A stretch of 64,000 nucleotides of DNA, from positions 24,279 through 88,278 of the forward strand of contig VYZB01000213.1 of NCBI GenBank assembly GCA_013397455.1, written 5' to 3'. The DNA comes from Crotophaga sulcirostris (Eukaryota > Chordata > Aves > Cuculiformes > Crotophagidae). A program made the position numbers and the translations under genes. How positions within the stretch are numbered: the stretch's first letter is position 1; each line of letters begins with the position of its first letter. The notes beneath the pieces were generated by a model. The model ran no database searches and was not told where the DNA came from. It was given only the letters and a program-made list of their open reading frames with translations. This document shows, one piece after another, positions 36,759 through 49,690 of this stretch.

Positions 36759-39700
36759 GCATGTTTAATTGGCCAAGATTTTAAACGTCACTTATAAATC
36801 TTTTAATGTTCTGCATGCTGCAAGAGTTTCCTGCTGTCCAAGTAACTCTGTTGCAATTGCTGCAATTACATTAGTCTTATTCACTGTAAGATGGCCCCAC
36901 CTACACCTGCTACGTTCTTCATTGATTCTTGGAGCTCATTTCCCCACCTGGCCAAGAGAGCCCCCAGGGCACACTGACCTATAGCAAGCTTGTCCCAGGG
37001 CTTTGAGACACAGTGAACTGTTCTCAGTAAAAAATAAAGCGATTGACATTTAATGTGGCAGGGTGAATGAGTCAGGAAATATTTTTCTTTGTTGCTGACT
37101 GATTGTATGTACTTTATAAAGTTTCTCATTACTGTCTGTACAATAGGTATGATACAGGTTTTATAAGTGCAAAGACATCCATTATGGAATTGGAACATTT
37201 TACATTTCTAGACAATAAATGGACCATGTGAGTGACATGGAAATCAACCTGTTTCATATATTACACTCAACACCAAGATATTATTTTTATATATGTGGCA
37301 AACTGATGATGTACTTAAAAAAATACACTGGGCATATTTTTCTTCAATGAGTGAAATTAATCCATTATATCTTTGCTAACTGAGAACATGGCAACAAGAA
37401 GAAAAATAATGACATAAAACATAGCTATTATATATTTGAAACAGTGATCAGAATACTTTGTGAAACATTGAAAGGTAAGAAATAGTATGCTTATTCTGTT
37501 CTGGTTAATCTTACAAATAACAAAACTGAATGGTGCACCTTACATTTTGTAAAGGTCTACTGAACTAGAACTCTGTTGCCAAGTGATCTTTAATGCTGGC
37601 CTAAAATCCACTACGGCAGAAGCCCTATTACCGTAAATCCTCAAACTTGAACATTGTTACCAGGTATCCAGTATTTGGAGCCTAAAACCAGAGACATCTA
37701 ACCTAAATTTGAGAATTCAAAACCAGATTCATATTTTCAGTTCTTAGGAATGACGGGGAAATTTAAAGGAGTAATTGTTTTAGTAGAGCTATGTAAATCT
37801 AAAATAAGCAGTGATTCTAAACGCTGTTTTTTCAGGCTTTTATTTACAAAATGGCAAGCCATGTTCAAGAGTAATGCAGGTTGCTAGCTTTCTCACAAAA
37901 AAACCTACATATAGGCAACACACTGTATATGAAGAAGCTGAAAACACATTATTCATGTGTCTTGCTTTAAAAATCACAGGATTGGTGGTTGCAAATCTAA
38001 GAGGTCACCCAATACACAGCATAACTCAAAGTAGGCACTTTCCTCATTGCTATATTGTCTTATAAGGCTCTGAATTGAGTCAATTCTTCAATAAATTTTG
38101 CTTAGTGTATGTTTTAAAGTTATAGGAAATATGAAGTATCCTTCAAAATGGAAATTTACCAAGTATAACCTGATCACGATAAGAGAAAACCAGTGACCTG
38201 ACAACCAAATGGAATTATATTATGGCAGACATGAGGAGATTCTAGCAAAGACAGTGAGACAGATAAATAAATGTTACTCATCAGGTCACCCAAGGCCGAG
38301 ATATCTGTTTAGAATTTTACATGTGATTGCATATGCATGGAGTGGTCCAAAGTCAAACTGATTTTAAAGTAAACACTATTGGAGGTTCACCTACAGCAAA
38401 ATAAAATCTGTCCCAGACCTTGGGCTAATGTCATCCTTACAATCCTTAGCTACTCTTTTTCTATTCTTGTGCCATTGTTTCCCTTTAACATGTTTTTCTT
38501 CATTGGAAGAAACCGCAGAGGTATGTAAGCAGCAGGGGGAAGAATGCTCGCCCTCCCATCGCTCAGGCAGAAGCCATGGGCTTGCAGTAGTAACATGTGG
38601 TCTAAATTTAGGTTTATTGTATCTTGAATGCCCAGATGGAGCCTCTGTACTTTAAAGTCTGGAGGTGGGCCAGAAAGGAAAGATTAGTTTAATACTTCAG
38701 ACTGATTTTAACTTCGTATCTCACCTGATTGCCATTAAAATTGTAGTTACTGCACACTACTATGAAAAATAACATCCTCCATTTTTATGGGTATTAACAT
38801 TAGATTTTATAGAATTTTTAATATTATAACAATTATTTATTAACAGCTATAGTGTTTAGAGCATAAGCTCCTCCTAGGCCTGCAAGTGTGTCTAGAAGCT
38901 TCAATTCTGACCATGAGGTATGTGCAGACAGCACTGAAGTCTATGTGGGTCCACAAAAATACTTGTGTCTAATCTCTGCCATTGCCTCATCACACCTGCA
39001 AGCATGAAGCTCTGTTACAGAGTTATCCTGATCCTGTTGTGCTCAGTGCTGCTTTGCCAGCAATTAGGCATCACTTGAGCAGCATGGGTGCTTTGCCCAG
39101 CTAAAAGAAAAACACCCTTACAGGGAGAGGAAAAGTCTGGCAAGGTTTTAGGAAGATGGTAAACACAAGGAGCTGTATGGTTGCCTGAGCTTTGGGAAGA
39201 ACATGTACCTAAAAGTCATCTCACTACATATTAATATTTCAGGCTGAGAGCAATTACAGATATTTGTTAATAAGGACTATTTTAATGATTTTTAAATATT
39301 TTAGCAATTAACAAAAAACAGTTCAATATAACAGTGAGAGAGAGGAAAGAGCTGCACAACTCTTTAATCATCATTTAATTAATGCTGTACTTTAAAAAGA
39401 CAAAAGGGAAAACTTAAATAATATAAAACTAGGCTTTCGTATGAATTAAGACATAGAGTTGGGTTATGTTTCAGAATATAGTAATTTTGGCTAGTTCCTA
39501 CCAAGCTGATTTGGCTGAAATTCTTATGAATACTTTTGCAGCAAGTGAAACCAGCTGAATTTTTGTAGGAGGCAAGCCCTAGGACAGAGTCAGAATTTGC
39601 AGGACTGCTGCAATGCGTTCTCTAAAAGCCTTCTGGGCCCTGCCCGGCAGGAACAGAGCAACAGGGCTGGGTCCAAAAGAGAGGCAGTTGCCTGAAAGAC

Positions 39701-40339
39701 CACTTAAATACCTCTAAACCAGAAACTTTTTGCATGTCCAATAGATATTTAAACACTGACAAAGTCTCAGGCTTGTTGTTTGTTTGCTTTTTTGTTTTAA
39801 CAGGAGGTTACTATTATGTATATAAGAAAAAAAAAATCAGCTTTTTGTAGTCCTACACAGTTGTGACTCTAGATCCCACCTAAGACAACAAGCAAGGCAT
39901 TCTTCTGCCTTTTCCTTCAAAGTGATTCAAATTACACAGTAAGCAGTGAGAGCAAGTACCACACCAGGAGCCATATCAAATGCAGCAGTTAACAGTCATT
40001 TTCCTAAAGTCTGGGTGAGAAGGGAGATAGCCAGGCCTGCTAACGTGCTGTTACTCCCCACATCTTTCAGTTTTCAGAAGAAAGCTGTAAGTAGCAGGGT
40101 TACAGGTATTCTGCATATAAAAGAACCTGAAATTTTTTTTTTACCTTCCATGAACTCTCTGAGATTCACTCCATCAGAGAGAGAAACCATGATCTCCTGG
40201 TCTATACAGGACACTAGTGATTTGCCCAAACATGAAATGTATAACACGTGGTGCGTGAGCCTTTTTGGGGAGGTCATAGTCACAGTGGAAATTCACATAA
40301 GAGCAATGAAGCCTAAATAGGTCTCTACACCGCAAACAT
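36759..40339. other. Unique non-coding sequence
   Basis: No gene recognised. A minus frame of 105 codons (36881-37198) and a plus frame of 124 codons (39946-40320) have no domain or splice support. 36890-37015 is locally richer in G+C. Confidence 0.65.
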
Positions 40340-40660
40340 TTATTCATGTAATCCTATGGGATTACTCATGTGATCAAGCATCTGTTAGAAATGAGCCTCA
40401 AAATATGTCAGGCATCCAACCTAATTGGGGGTGTGCCTGCAGCAATGCAAAAATATAAACACATAAATATGCCCTCCTCCACGTAGCTGTCAGTGACTGA
40501 TAGAATGACCTGCTTATCGAAAATGAATCCTTAATTAAAATATGAGATTCTTCTTAATGTTTTTTTTTCTTAATGGTTGAAAACTAATTAGAGCTCTAAT
40601 TAAGCAGTTTCACCTGACATAGTTATTTGCATGTTAACTCATCAGTAGTGCAGTGAGGGA
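40340..40660. promoter_or_regulatory. Candidate enhancer with homeodomain and POU-type sites
   Basis: Within about 300 bp lie TAATCC (40349-40354) facing GGATTA (40359-40364), an inverted pair typical of bicoid/OTX-class homeodomain sites inside a 7-bp hairpin (40348-40365); TTAATTAA (40531-40538); the perfect palindrome TAATTAGAGCTCTAATTA (40585-40602) with two homeodomain cores; the octamer ATTTGCAT (40625-40632); and GTTAAC (40633-40638), a half of an HNF1-type site. The motifs are seen directly; enhancer function and any conservation are inference. A+T-rich DNA produces TAAT words by chance, but the perfect 18-bp palindrome and the abutting octamer and GTTAAC are less expected. Confidence 0.35.
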
Positions 40661-42923
40661 TTGTACATACTCAGGGAAATCTGTTCAGATTCTTTCAACT
40701 CCCTTCATTTTCATGCCAATCATCTTTATGTGGACTCACCCGGCTTTTGACTAGGGGCAGCGTAGACTTTGTTCTGTTTTATTTTTCAACTGTACATTAG
40801 TGTAAGATCTCAATGCATTTTCATTTTTGAGGAAGGCAATAGCATCTGCAATAACAAGGGACAGGATTTGACCAGTCGGATGGCTCTGCCCAGGTCTCTG
40901 TTCCCAATTTATATTTTGCTTGGTACTGCCCCTGCACGTGAGCTTCTATGAACCTTCGGCTGCATTGTGCATGTTTTCTACATTCCCTGCACAACAGCAG
41001 CCTCGCCCAATACTGCCTTCTAGCCATACTTGTTTCTTAGAATGTTATTCAGGACAAATGTTCAGCATTAATCTGGCAAGTAAAGTTATACCCAGATGGC
41101 TGTGCACTAGTGAGATAAACCATAGACCTGCCGCACAGTGTCCCTTTAACACGAAAATGTACACATGAAAATTGCTGTGCCTCTTGCTATAAAAAAGAAA
41201 AATGAATGTCTGGGCACTTGGGAATCTTTCTAGTTAAATGCAGATTACAGCTTTTCCCACAGCCATTTGTAACCATTAATCCTTTTAGGAGCTTTCTTTT
41301 CCCAAGGTGAGGGAAGATGGAGAGAGGTGCCTTCCAACATGCTTTTTTGTTCTGTGCAAGCCTTAGCTTTACGAACTGGTGGATCTGCCACAGTTTTATT
41401 GAAAGAAAAAGAAGAGAAGGACCTTAAAGTCTGTTACTTCTAGTAGTAACTGAGTAGTCTACAGCTAGAGAAACTTTTAAGCAAATTCCCCATTTAATGT
41501 TCCCAAGCTTACTGCTACCTGCCATCTGCTTGAAGCCAAGCCATCCTAGCAGATTAATTTGGGTCAAGTAGAGTTGTGCCTGTTTCCAGTTATGTCTAAA
41601 AGCCAGCATTTAAGTATCCTGCCTGATGATAATGAGTGTCTTTGGAGCCAGCTTAAATGGGAGCAGATCTTTCTGACAGTCCTCAATGTCCTCACTGAGT
41701 CTTAAACTCATTAGGATGATGAAAAAACACTTTAACTGTTTTGCTGCTATGCCCTTGTGTTCATTAACTAAATTATGATGTCAACTGTCAAGTTAATTTG
41801 CAGTTTCCTCTAACCCAATAAATTCATTTCTGGTCCAGTTATTTAACACCAAAATAAGAGCTGCTGAACTTTTTTTGAAGTGATCCAGTTCAACTAGGAG
41901 TAAATATTCAAAGAAGAACTGATGATGAAGCTTGAGGATAACAAGTTTCTGACGGTATCCTGGTCCGTTGCCAGATAGAAATCTCTCCTCTCAGGAATTT
42001 AATATTTTTGGGAGGTCGGTGCACTTCAGGCACTAAAACAAATACACTGGATGTTCAAGGCAGGCCAAAAGTCAGCTCTGTCCAGGAGCCTTGGAAGGTC
42101 ATTCAAATCCATGTGTTCATCTTCCTTTCCCATTTGGCTTTCTTCAGATAAAGCTGATGATTTTTACATCAGGAAGCAGTTCAACTTGAGGTACTCTGAT
42201 GAGGCAAGCAGAGAAATGAGATATCTCAACAGTAGTGAACACTACCCTGAAGGCATTTTAAATTTGTGTGCTTTGTTTTTCCTTAGGGTATGCGTGCTGC
42301 ATGGATGAGCATAAAAGATGTCAGAACTCTAGACTGCAATTTTACCAGTAGTAAATGAAACTGGGAATATATGTAGTGCGAGGCAAAATACTAAAATACT
42401 GGTGGCTGTTAATGAACTTTTTTGCTTTTCTTCCTTATCATATAACACTAAAATAATATAGTTACTTGAGTCAGAAGAGTGAAAGGTTCAAAATGAAAAG
42501 TGAAACCTCATTATGAGTAGATTGGAAAGCAGGGACTTCTCTTGAAATATTTTATTTTAAAAGCCCAGGGCTAGAAAGAGTTTTGTATCCTTTACCTCAG
42601 TTTCCGCCAGGAGAGGAGATTCTGACTGAAGGAGTTCCTGCTCTTGTAGCACCATGAGGGCTAGCATGGACCTTAGCTCTGCTCAGCTTGGGTAACAGTA
42701 ATTGTCTAACTTGACCTTTTGCATAAAACAAGTTGGAATGAGCTTTCATTTCTGAGATTCCTTGGACAAGCTCTCCTTTTCCATCTGGAAATGTTATCTG
42801 GTTTTTAACAGGCTTCTGGACAATTTCATTTTCCTAACAGATCAGAAACCTTTGCTGTAGCTCTTGCATACCTGCAGCTCTGGGGTTTGACCCTAGCGTG
42901 CCCGTAAAGACAAGCAGCAGCTT
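40661..42923. other. Unique non-coding sequence
   Basis: No gene recognised. At 41262-41306 an acceptor-like and a donor-like site (AAG|GTGAGG) bracket a short open stretch, probably chance. 41589-41830 has few simple repeats and looks like conserved non-coding DNA, unproven. Confidence 0.6.
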
Positions 42924-42955
42924 GTTCAGAAGCTAGCAAGTTCAGAAGCTAGCAG
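42924..42955 (+). repeat. 16-bp tandem duplication
   Basis: GTTCAGAAGCTAGCAA (42924-42939) is followed by GTTCAGAAGCTAGCAG (42940-42955), differing only in the last base. Confidence 0.85.
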
Positions 42956-43420
42956 ATTGTGCTCTACCTTTCAGAGGACAAGCAGTTGTGACTTCAAGAC
43001 TCTATCTAATGGAGAATGAGCTACTGAAACCATCTTTGGATCTGTGATATTTAGTCTCTACCATTATTGTAGACTTTTGTCAGGTTACATCAATGATAGG
43101 ATTATATAATTCAAAACATGTTATTGAATCTTCTTCCCCATGTTTTCCTCCACTGCAAAGAAGTAAAAGAGTAGCAGTAACACCATGATATTCTTCTCAG
43201 CTGTCTAATGGTCTGAAGAGCTATTGTTACTGGTTCCATTTAATAGCTGTTGAAATGTAACCCTTAGCAACATAAAGAGCATAAAGATGGTCTCCCTGAA
43301 TTAAAGACCTAAACAAATGAAGGGAACATTAATAACTAATAAGCATTGAACTCTTTCCTTTTATGAAATGGAGATTTTTCATTTCCTGCTTCTTCTGGCC
43401 TCTTACAATGCTACTTGATG
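42956..43420. other. Unique non-coding sequence
   Basis: Nothing recognised between the duplication and the MIR-like element. Confidence 0.65.
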
Positions 43421-43525
43421 CTTATACTGTGTTTCTGATCTTCAAAGCACTGTATAAACATTAACTAATTAATCCTTCAAACACTCCACAGATTAGGTGA
43501 GAAAACAATATTTCTATACACTTTC
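43421..43525 (+). repeat. MIR-like CORE-SINE fragment
   Basis: 'cttatactgtgtttctgatc' (43421-43440) followed by 'caaagcactgtataaacatt' and 'aactaattaatccttcaaac' matches the amniote MIR-type core (cttatactgcgcttttcatc, caaagcgctttacaaacatt, aactaattaagcctcacaac) in order and spacing. The 3' half, which should read 'ttatccccattttacagatg', is degraded or lost. MIRs are tRNA-derived SINEs now immobile in amniotes. Confidence 0.7.
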
Positions 43526-46500
43526 TGCCGGCACTGTTGGGAAAATATTAGAAAGGACTTTAAAAGGAGTCCTTTTCTTCTTTATATGTATTAGCTTTTG
43601 TATCACATATATCTGAACATCAATGTTTCCTTTAAGGGCACACGGAAAAGCAGGAACATTTATCAGCACTTATCTGTTTTTTTTATTTTTTTTAATTATC
43701 TGGCTGAGAATTAAGTATTTATTTCCCTCCGGAAACTTGAATTGCTCTCTGACTTTATCTCAGGGTTTCATGCCTCACTCAACTCTGAGGTAAAAGTTAG
43801 CACATGAAGGTAGCATGATTAACCCTATTTTGGACAGGAACTTGTAGCTCCTTAGCTTTCCTGTGGTATCTGTGTTTGTGCTATTTTTGCTATTCTTTTT
43901 TCTATGTCAAAACACAGGTCCTATTTATAAAATTAGATTGTAGACATTGCTTGGAATTGCAGTACTTAACTTTCAAGACTCTTGTACTCAGTTCATTTGT
44001 TCTGACATTATCATGTCTTAGGACCTACCTGTCTATGTGCGACTTTTATCTCTGTGCAAGTTTGGTAGAAAAATTTAAGCATATTTTCCTCCCTCTTGCT
44101 TTCCACTTGCTGGTGAAAGCACACTTGCTCATTTATCCTTAGGATATGTCCAGGGTGGATAACAACCTTACAAGTGCCCAAGCATACTGTTGGGCAACTG
44201 TTACTTCCTGCAGCCGTAGTACTTGACACCCAAAACCATCACTGCTTTCAGCACCCCGTATTATGCTAGCTCTAGTTGTTGTGTTTGACTTCTTATATTT
44301 CTGTATACACTGAATTCTTTCCTGAATTCCTGATGCCAAAGACCTTCTTGTTCTCTGTGTTGTGTTAGATGAGTGTCAGAAGGTGGTGACTTGTATTTCA
44401 CTATGTCTACCATGCACTCTGTCCCTGAAAAATAATATGTATAATTAGGATCTTACCCTGCAACCTTTTTTACTCCTTAATTTACCAGTCCATCAGATCA
44501 AGGTTTCTGCGACCAATTAAAATTAAGAAATTTACTTTCCGTGAAATAACTAAATAAATGCTCCTGAAGACTCTTTAAATTAACGTTCCCTGAATCTGTA
44601 GACTGTTAAAGTTACAAAGGGTATACTGCATCTGACAGTAAACCATCTTTGACATGCACAGTCACTCTGCCTTTCAGAACAAACTATTGTTAGAAAACTG
44701 AATAATAGTCATGCTAGAAAACAATTTTCCAAATATCCTCTGTGTGTATGTGTGTACTTTATGTTGAGTTTTCCTGCACCATCAGCACACATTTTCCTGC
44801 TTGTTCTGTTTTAACTTATATAATGTGTCATGATAGCTTCCCAGTATGGCTATTCGGTAGATGCCATATATATATATTTCATTCTGTGTTATTTGAGTTG
44901 GTTGGGTTTCTTTTTTTTATTTATTTTTTTGTGTTTTTAAAAAAACTTTATATAACCTGTTTAACACACTGTTTTCTGTTGTTCTTGAACAGAATTCCTT
45001 TTGGATTTGAGAGATTCTCCTTGGCTTGATAGTAGTGGCTATGAGCATAAGCTTTGAACCACGCTGTACTAACAGACTAATTGTTTCCTCTGTCCTAAAA
45101 TGCTGTTCCATTTGCAGTTTATCCAATAGTTTCTTTTTTAATCAGACTTAATTGTGTTTTTATAATATGCTCTCGAGAATGTGCTTGCAGCTGTTAATGT
45201 TCTTCTTAGCTTGTTTTCAGCTTACAAACCATATATTTTTAACTGAAAGCATAAGATTGTGCTCTCAGGACAATTTGCCATCTTCCTTTTTTAGTGCTGG
45301 CAAGACTGTTTTGTTGTGTTTTGGTTACCCACAGTCACTCAAAGGAAATGGTGTGACAGTGTTTATATCAATCCACTGTTAGGTTGATTTGGTTCCTTCT
45401 GTCACAAGCCACTGGTCTTACTTTTTTTATCTTAATACTGAAAGCAGATCGTGGAACACTTCTTGGAGGACATCTGTTGCCTATAGGATTTTTACTTTTC
45501 TGTCCCAGTTCCTCAGGGCCGGGACCTCTTTAAAGTCACTTTATTTAGTTTCCCAAACTTTTGCCCTCTTCAGAGCTACCTTAAATCACAATTTGTACTG
45601 GGAATACTCCAGGCATTGGTATAATTTCTAAGTAGGACAAATACCTTTTATAATATGGTTATAAATGTTATCAAATATGAAAAAAGTATTAGATATTGTC
45701 TTACACTGTCCTGAGTAAAATTTCAGGATTGCTATAAGTCCTATAGCAGTACAGTGACTTATATACCCACACTTAGCTTGGGAGAAGTGCTGTTTTACTT
45801 GCTTTCATCTGGGCTGTCAACTCAGCTTTTGTGGGAACACCGCCTATAGCTCTGCGAGGAGCTCTTATGTGCTAACAGGGTTGTCATAATTCTTCTTGCC
45901 TCTGTAATAGCAGCACTCAGAAATTGTGAGAATTAATGTGACTCCTTTTATTCTATTGCATGTTTCCTATTTTCTAGGCATTCTCTAAGCCAGTGCTCTG
46001 TTGGAGAAAGTGCCGCACAGCATATTATTTTATTTATCTTGAACGCTGAGTTTTGTGATCCTTCTTTCATTGGTTCTTGGGCATTTACATGTACTTTTAG
46101 TGGTTGGAAGATCAGAGTCTACCCAGAAATGTGTAACTCGCATTGTACAGCAAAATTCAGAGGATGAAAGCTAGATCTCTACATAATCTTATTCTGAGTT
46201 ATTTTATTCCAAATTCAACTGGGAACTGGGTTTTTAGAAGTTGGAAGGGTGTCTTTTCAACCTCAGATCAGTCTTAAAGTCCTCTGATTTTTCAGCTTCC
46301 CTTAGTCTTCTCTGATAAAAGTCACATGCACGTGAAGTGTATTTATAGAACGGGGAGCAGTACTACCTAAGTTTCTGTACAAGCTATTAGGCAAATCACA
46401 CGCTGTGGAACCAGCCAACCATGGAAAATACCTGATGTCTTCCATTTACTGCTCCTCATTACATGCAGAAAAAAAATGTAATTTGAGTTTTCTTCAAGGT

Positions 46501-49059
46501 TTCTTATTTTTTGACGTTTCTAAAGAGTTTCTGGTACTCTGATGGAGGTTTTAGCAGCTCCACCCATTCGTTCAGAGTATTTTAGTATATTTTTTTCTAC
46601 TCTTTATCCATATGTGTAAGCTCTCTGATTTTTTTTTTTGTCTCAGACTTTTTTAATTAATTGTTTTATTCTCCACTGAAATTGAATTATGAAATACAAG
46701 TTGCTTAAATGTAAAGCTTCCTTTCAGTATGACAGCAGTCAAGGGACCAAATAGATTCAACAGACTCCAGAAGTACAGCAGATTAAAACTACCTTAGTTT
46801 CTTGGCAAGGGATTGGTAAATTGTCAGAAAAGTGGAGGGCTTGAAGGCTGTGGCAGTTGGTTGAAAGAAGGGAGAAAAGGGAACAAGACTAAATGCAGAG
46901 GGATATAAGGTTTGTTTTGTCTGTTCTGTCACCCATAAATCCAAACTTTCACTTTAAGGAGAAGACAGCTTTTCCTAATCTTCTCCTTTTCAGTTCATCC
47001 TTTCACAAATAAAAGGTTTTTATGCAACTCATTAAAAAAGTCCACACAAATCCATCCATATATTATATATAATTCATGAAAAAAATACACAGGGATTTAC
47101 AAGAAACACATTGTGCCAAAAAATTAACCACTCCAAAGTGAAAAATGTACAAATGGATATAATAAACAAATGTCAAGTGGCTCAAAGGTATGTGACTTGT
47201 CATTAATGTACTGGAATTTTGTAAAAATAAACAAGGAAGACATTAAACTTTAGGTGAAAAAAGTATTCAGAGTGGCATTAGTCATATCTGGAGAACAAGG
47301 CTTGTTCTTCAAGGAAGGGAATAATTGGGCTACAGAATAAGATTTCTGTGAAACCTGTCCACTTGGAAATATGTGCCTTTTTCTCCTGTTTGAGGAAATG
47401 CTGTGACAGGTTTGTCAGTCACTCAAGCAGTGGTGCTGCAAAAGCAGCACAGCACTTCTATTTCAAGTGAGTCTGTTGGGGTGCTTCTATAACAAGCCAG
47501 CTTCCATTTCTCCTTCAGTACAAACTCTTCAATATTTCAAACATATCAAACTTTTTGGAAGGAGAAAAGTTCAAGGCTTTTGTATGCAAAATAAACTTCT
47601 CTAGTTTATGTTTTTTTATCAGCCAACAAACACACCAAAAAACCTGACAAGAAGAAAAAAATTCTTTAAAAAGCAATATTTTTTAAGAATTAAAGAAGTC
47701 ATAGCAACAAAAGAACAGCATTAGTTCCAACTGATGGTTGGAAAGTTTTTAAAGAGAGCTAAAGAAATAACTGTATGGGCTGAAGAGCTCTGGGATATAG
47801 AGGCAGCTCATCTGAAGGGCTGCTTTTTATTAATGGACTTTTCTGGTAAGCTGTCAAGATACTTTCCCCCATAAATTTTCAATCATTTCACTGACTCTCT
47901 CTCTCTTGTTTGCTGTTTGTTCCATTTTGATGGTTACTGAGAATTGTTTCTGGTTCATCTAGATCATCCCAAACTGCTCATCAAAAACTGATAATTACAA
48001 GACTGTAATAAGCAGAATCCATTTCCAACAAAACGATGTGGCTTTTCTAGACTGTTATCACATGTAGTGTTTTGACCACAACTGTGAATCTTCCTGGGTT
48101 TACAATGGAGCAAAACTTGTACGAAAGAATTTGTATACTACTGAGATAGAAATAGTGTCAGTTGTGGTAGGCAGTAATAGCTTTGCCAATATCAAGAAGG
48201 CAGAAACAGATAATTTACACTACTGACTACTATATTGACTATGTACATAAGCGAAACTGGTAAAAGAGTTTCTCACAGGCTGCATCCAGACTGAGCTGGT
48301 GCATCCTGCAGTGCATACTAGCTCCTGGTCCCTGAGCTGAGACCAAGACACAGCAAAGCTTCTCCTTGTCGCAGCTCTTCCTGCAGGGCAGATCTATACG
48401 CTTGGCTTCTGGTGAGAGAACGAGCTGTGGAGGCAAGTCGTGAGTCTCACGGTAACCTGAAAACTTCCTCTGTGATGTGATTAAGAATGGGTTGTGACAG
48501 GGACTGGATCCGGTGGCTGTAGAAGGAGTTTCAGATAAGGGAAGTACTGAGTCAAAACCAAGAAGCTGAGCAGGAAGAATGTAACCTTGGAAAAATGAAT
48601 GTCTTTCTTTTGCCTTTCCTAGAGGCATCTCTTCAAAACAGCACTGCTAAAGTTTGACCAGCTATGTTATACACATTTTCTTTACTAAAACAGGATTCTC
48701 TATCTTATCTTGCATATTGTTTTGCCATGTAGCATATGGTTTTAGGCTTTAAATTTCATGTTAACCATAATGAAACAGTAATCAGCCTCAGAGAAGGCAC
48801 AAAAAAGGATGTCTGGAACTTTCCCCTCCATGGAATCATATTCGTAAGTGAACAAATTACACAATTCTCCGTTGTGTTCACAGAACTTAAGTTTCTGGAT
48901 ATATGAGGTATACACAGTGACTATTTTGGGGGAGAAATTTGGAGGAGTATTTTTGTTTGTAAGTGCTTCCTGTGCCACTGGGCAGAGTGGGTTTATAGAT
49001 GACAGTAGACCACAGAGCTGGGAGCTGTGGCTTCACCATGGGACTCTGCAGGGTTTTTG
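43526..49059. other. Unique non-coding sequence
   Basis: No gene recognised. An (AT)n run lies at about 44865-44877. 44960-46120 is T-rich with some word patterns that recall old LINE sequence, but I could not align it to a family. Frames of 129 codons (minus, 48239-48628) and 138 codons (plus, 48848-49264) lack domains, compatible splice sites and homology I recognise. Confidence 0.6.
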
Positions 49060-49690
49060 TTCAGCTTATTATTATTATATACTTATTTCCACAAACTTAA
49101 ATCTTTGTCATCTGGCAATACTCTATCACTTTGTTTTCTATCTTCTTAGTTTGTCTTCCTACTCATTTTCTTTGCCTGCATTATCTCAACATGTGTTCTT
49201 CAGGTATGTCCTAACGATGCCACTGGCCCACCCATGTCCTCTGCTCGTTTCTCAACCCTTTTGATGTCCACCTGCCTTCTCTCTGGGTCCCAGTTGTAGT
49301 GTCTTTCTGAGGTTTTCACTGATCTCAGATCATCCACATGTTGCCTGCTTGCCTTTTTTAGCAATCTCGCATCCTCTCTGGCCGTTTCCCATCCTTTTAC
49401 ATCCCAACATGTCTCATATAGTCCTTCTCCCTATTATTTCTCCATTTCCTATTTATCTGTTCCAAATTGTTGAAGCTCTAGCAACAAGCTTCTCAATTTT
49501 TCAGTCATTTGTCTGAGCTAGCCAAATAAATCTCTGTGTCTTTTAGCAGCTCCCAGTCCTACTATTCTCTTTCAAATTTTTTGCTTGATCAGCAAAGTCC
49601 TGTTTGCCACTGATCCATCTCAGCTCTAGGTCTCTATTCCCTCCTAACATTTCAGCCAAAACAATTTACAGAAATCAAAGGACCTAAGAA
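49060..49690 (+). repeat. Pyrimidine-rich stretch
   Basis: The plus strand is dominated by C and T for about 600 bp, with runs such as 'tcttcctactcattttcttt'. This is a milder counterpart of the purine tract at 10981. It inflates open frames rich in Leu, Ser and Phe, which explains the hydrophobic 138-codon frame that ends here at 49264. Confidence 0.6.

Noticed and set aside
39946..40320. 124-codon plus-strand frame
   Set aside because: No domain, no splice support, and the composition matches its non-coding surroundings.
41262..41306. Possible 45-nt or 18-nt exon ending in AAG|GTGAGG
   Set aside because: One frame is open, but the peptide is not recognisable and competing acceptors exist. 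Left as chance without RNA evidence.
44960..46120. Possible old LINE segment
   Set aside because: Some words recall LINE sequence, but I could not line up any motif in order, unlike the CR1 at 16.3-17.7 kb.
48239..49264. Two frames of 129 (minus) and 138 (plus) codons side by side, suggestive of a divergent gene pair
   Set aside because: No domain, no homologue recognised, no CpG or TATA promoter between them, and the plus frame runs into a pyrimidine-rich stretch that favours hydrophobic chance frames.
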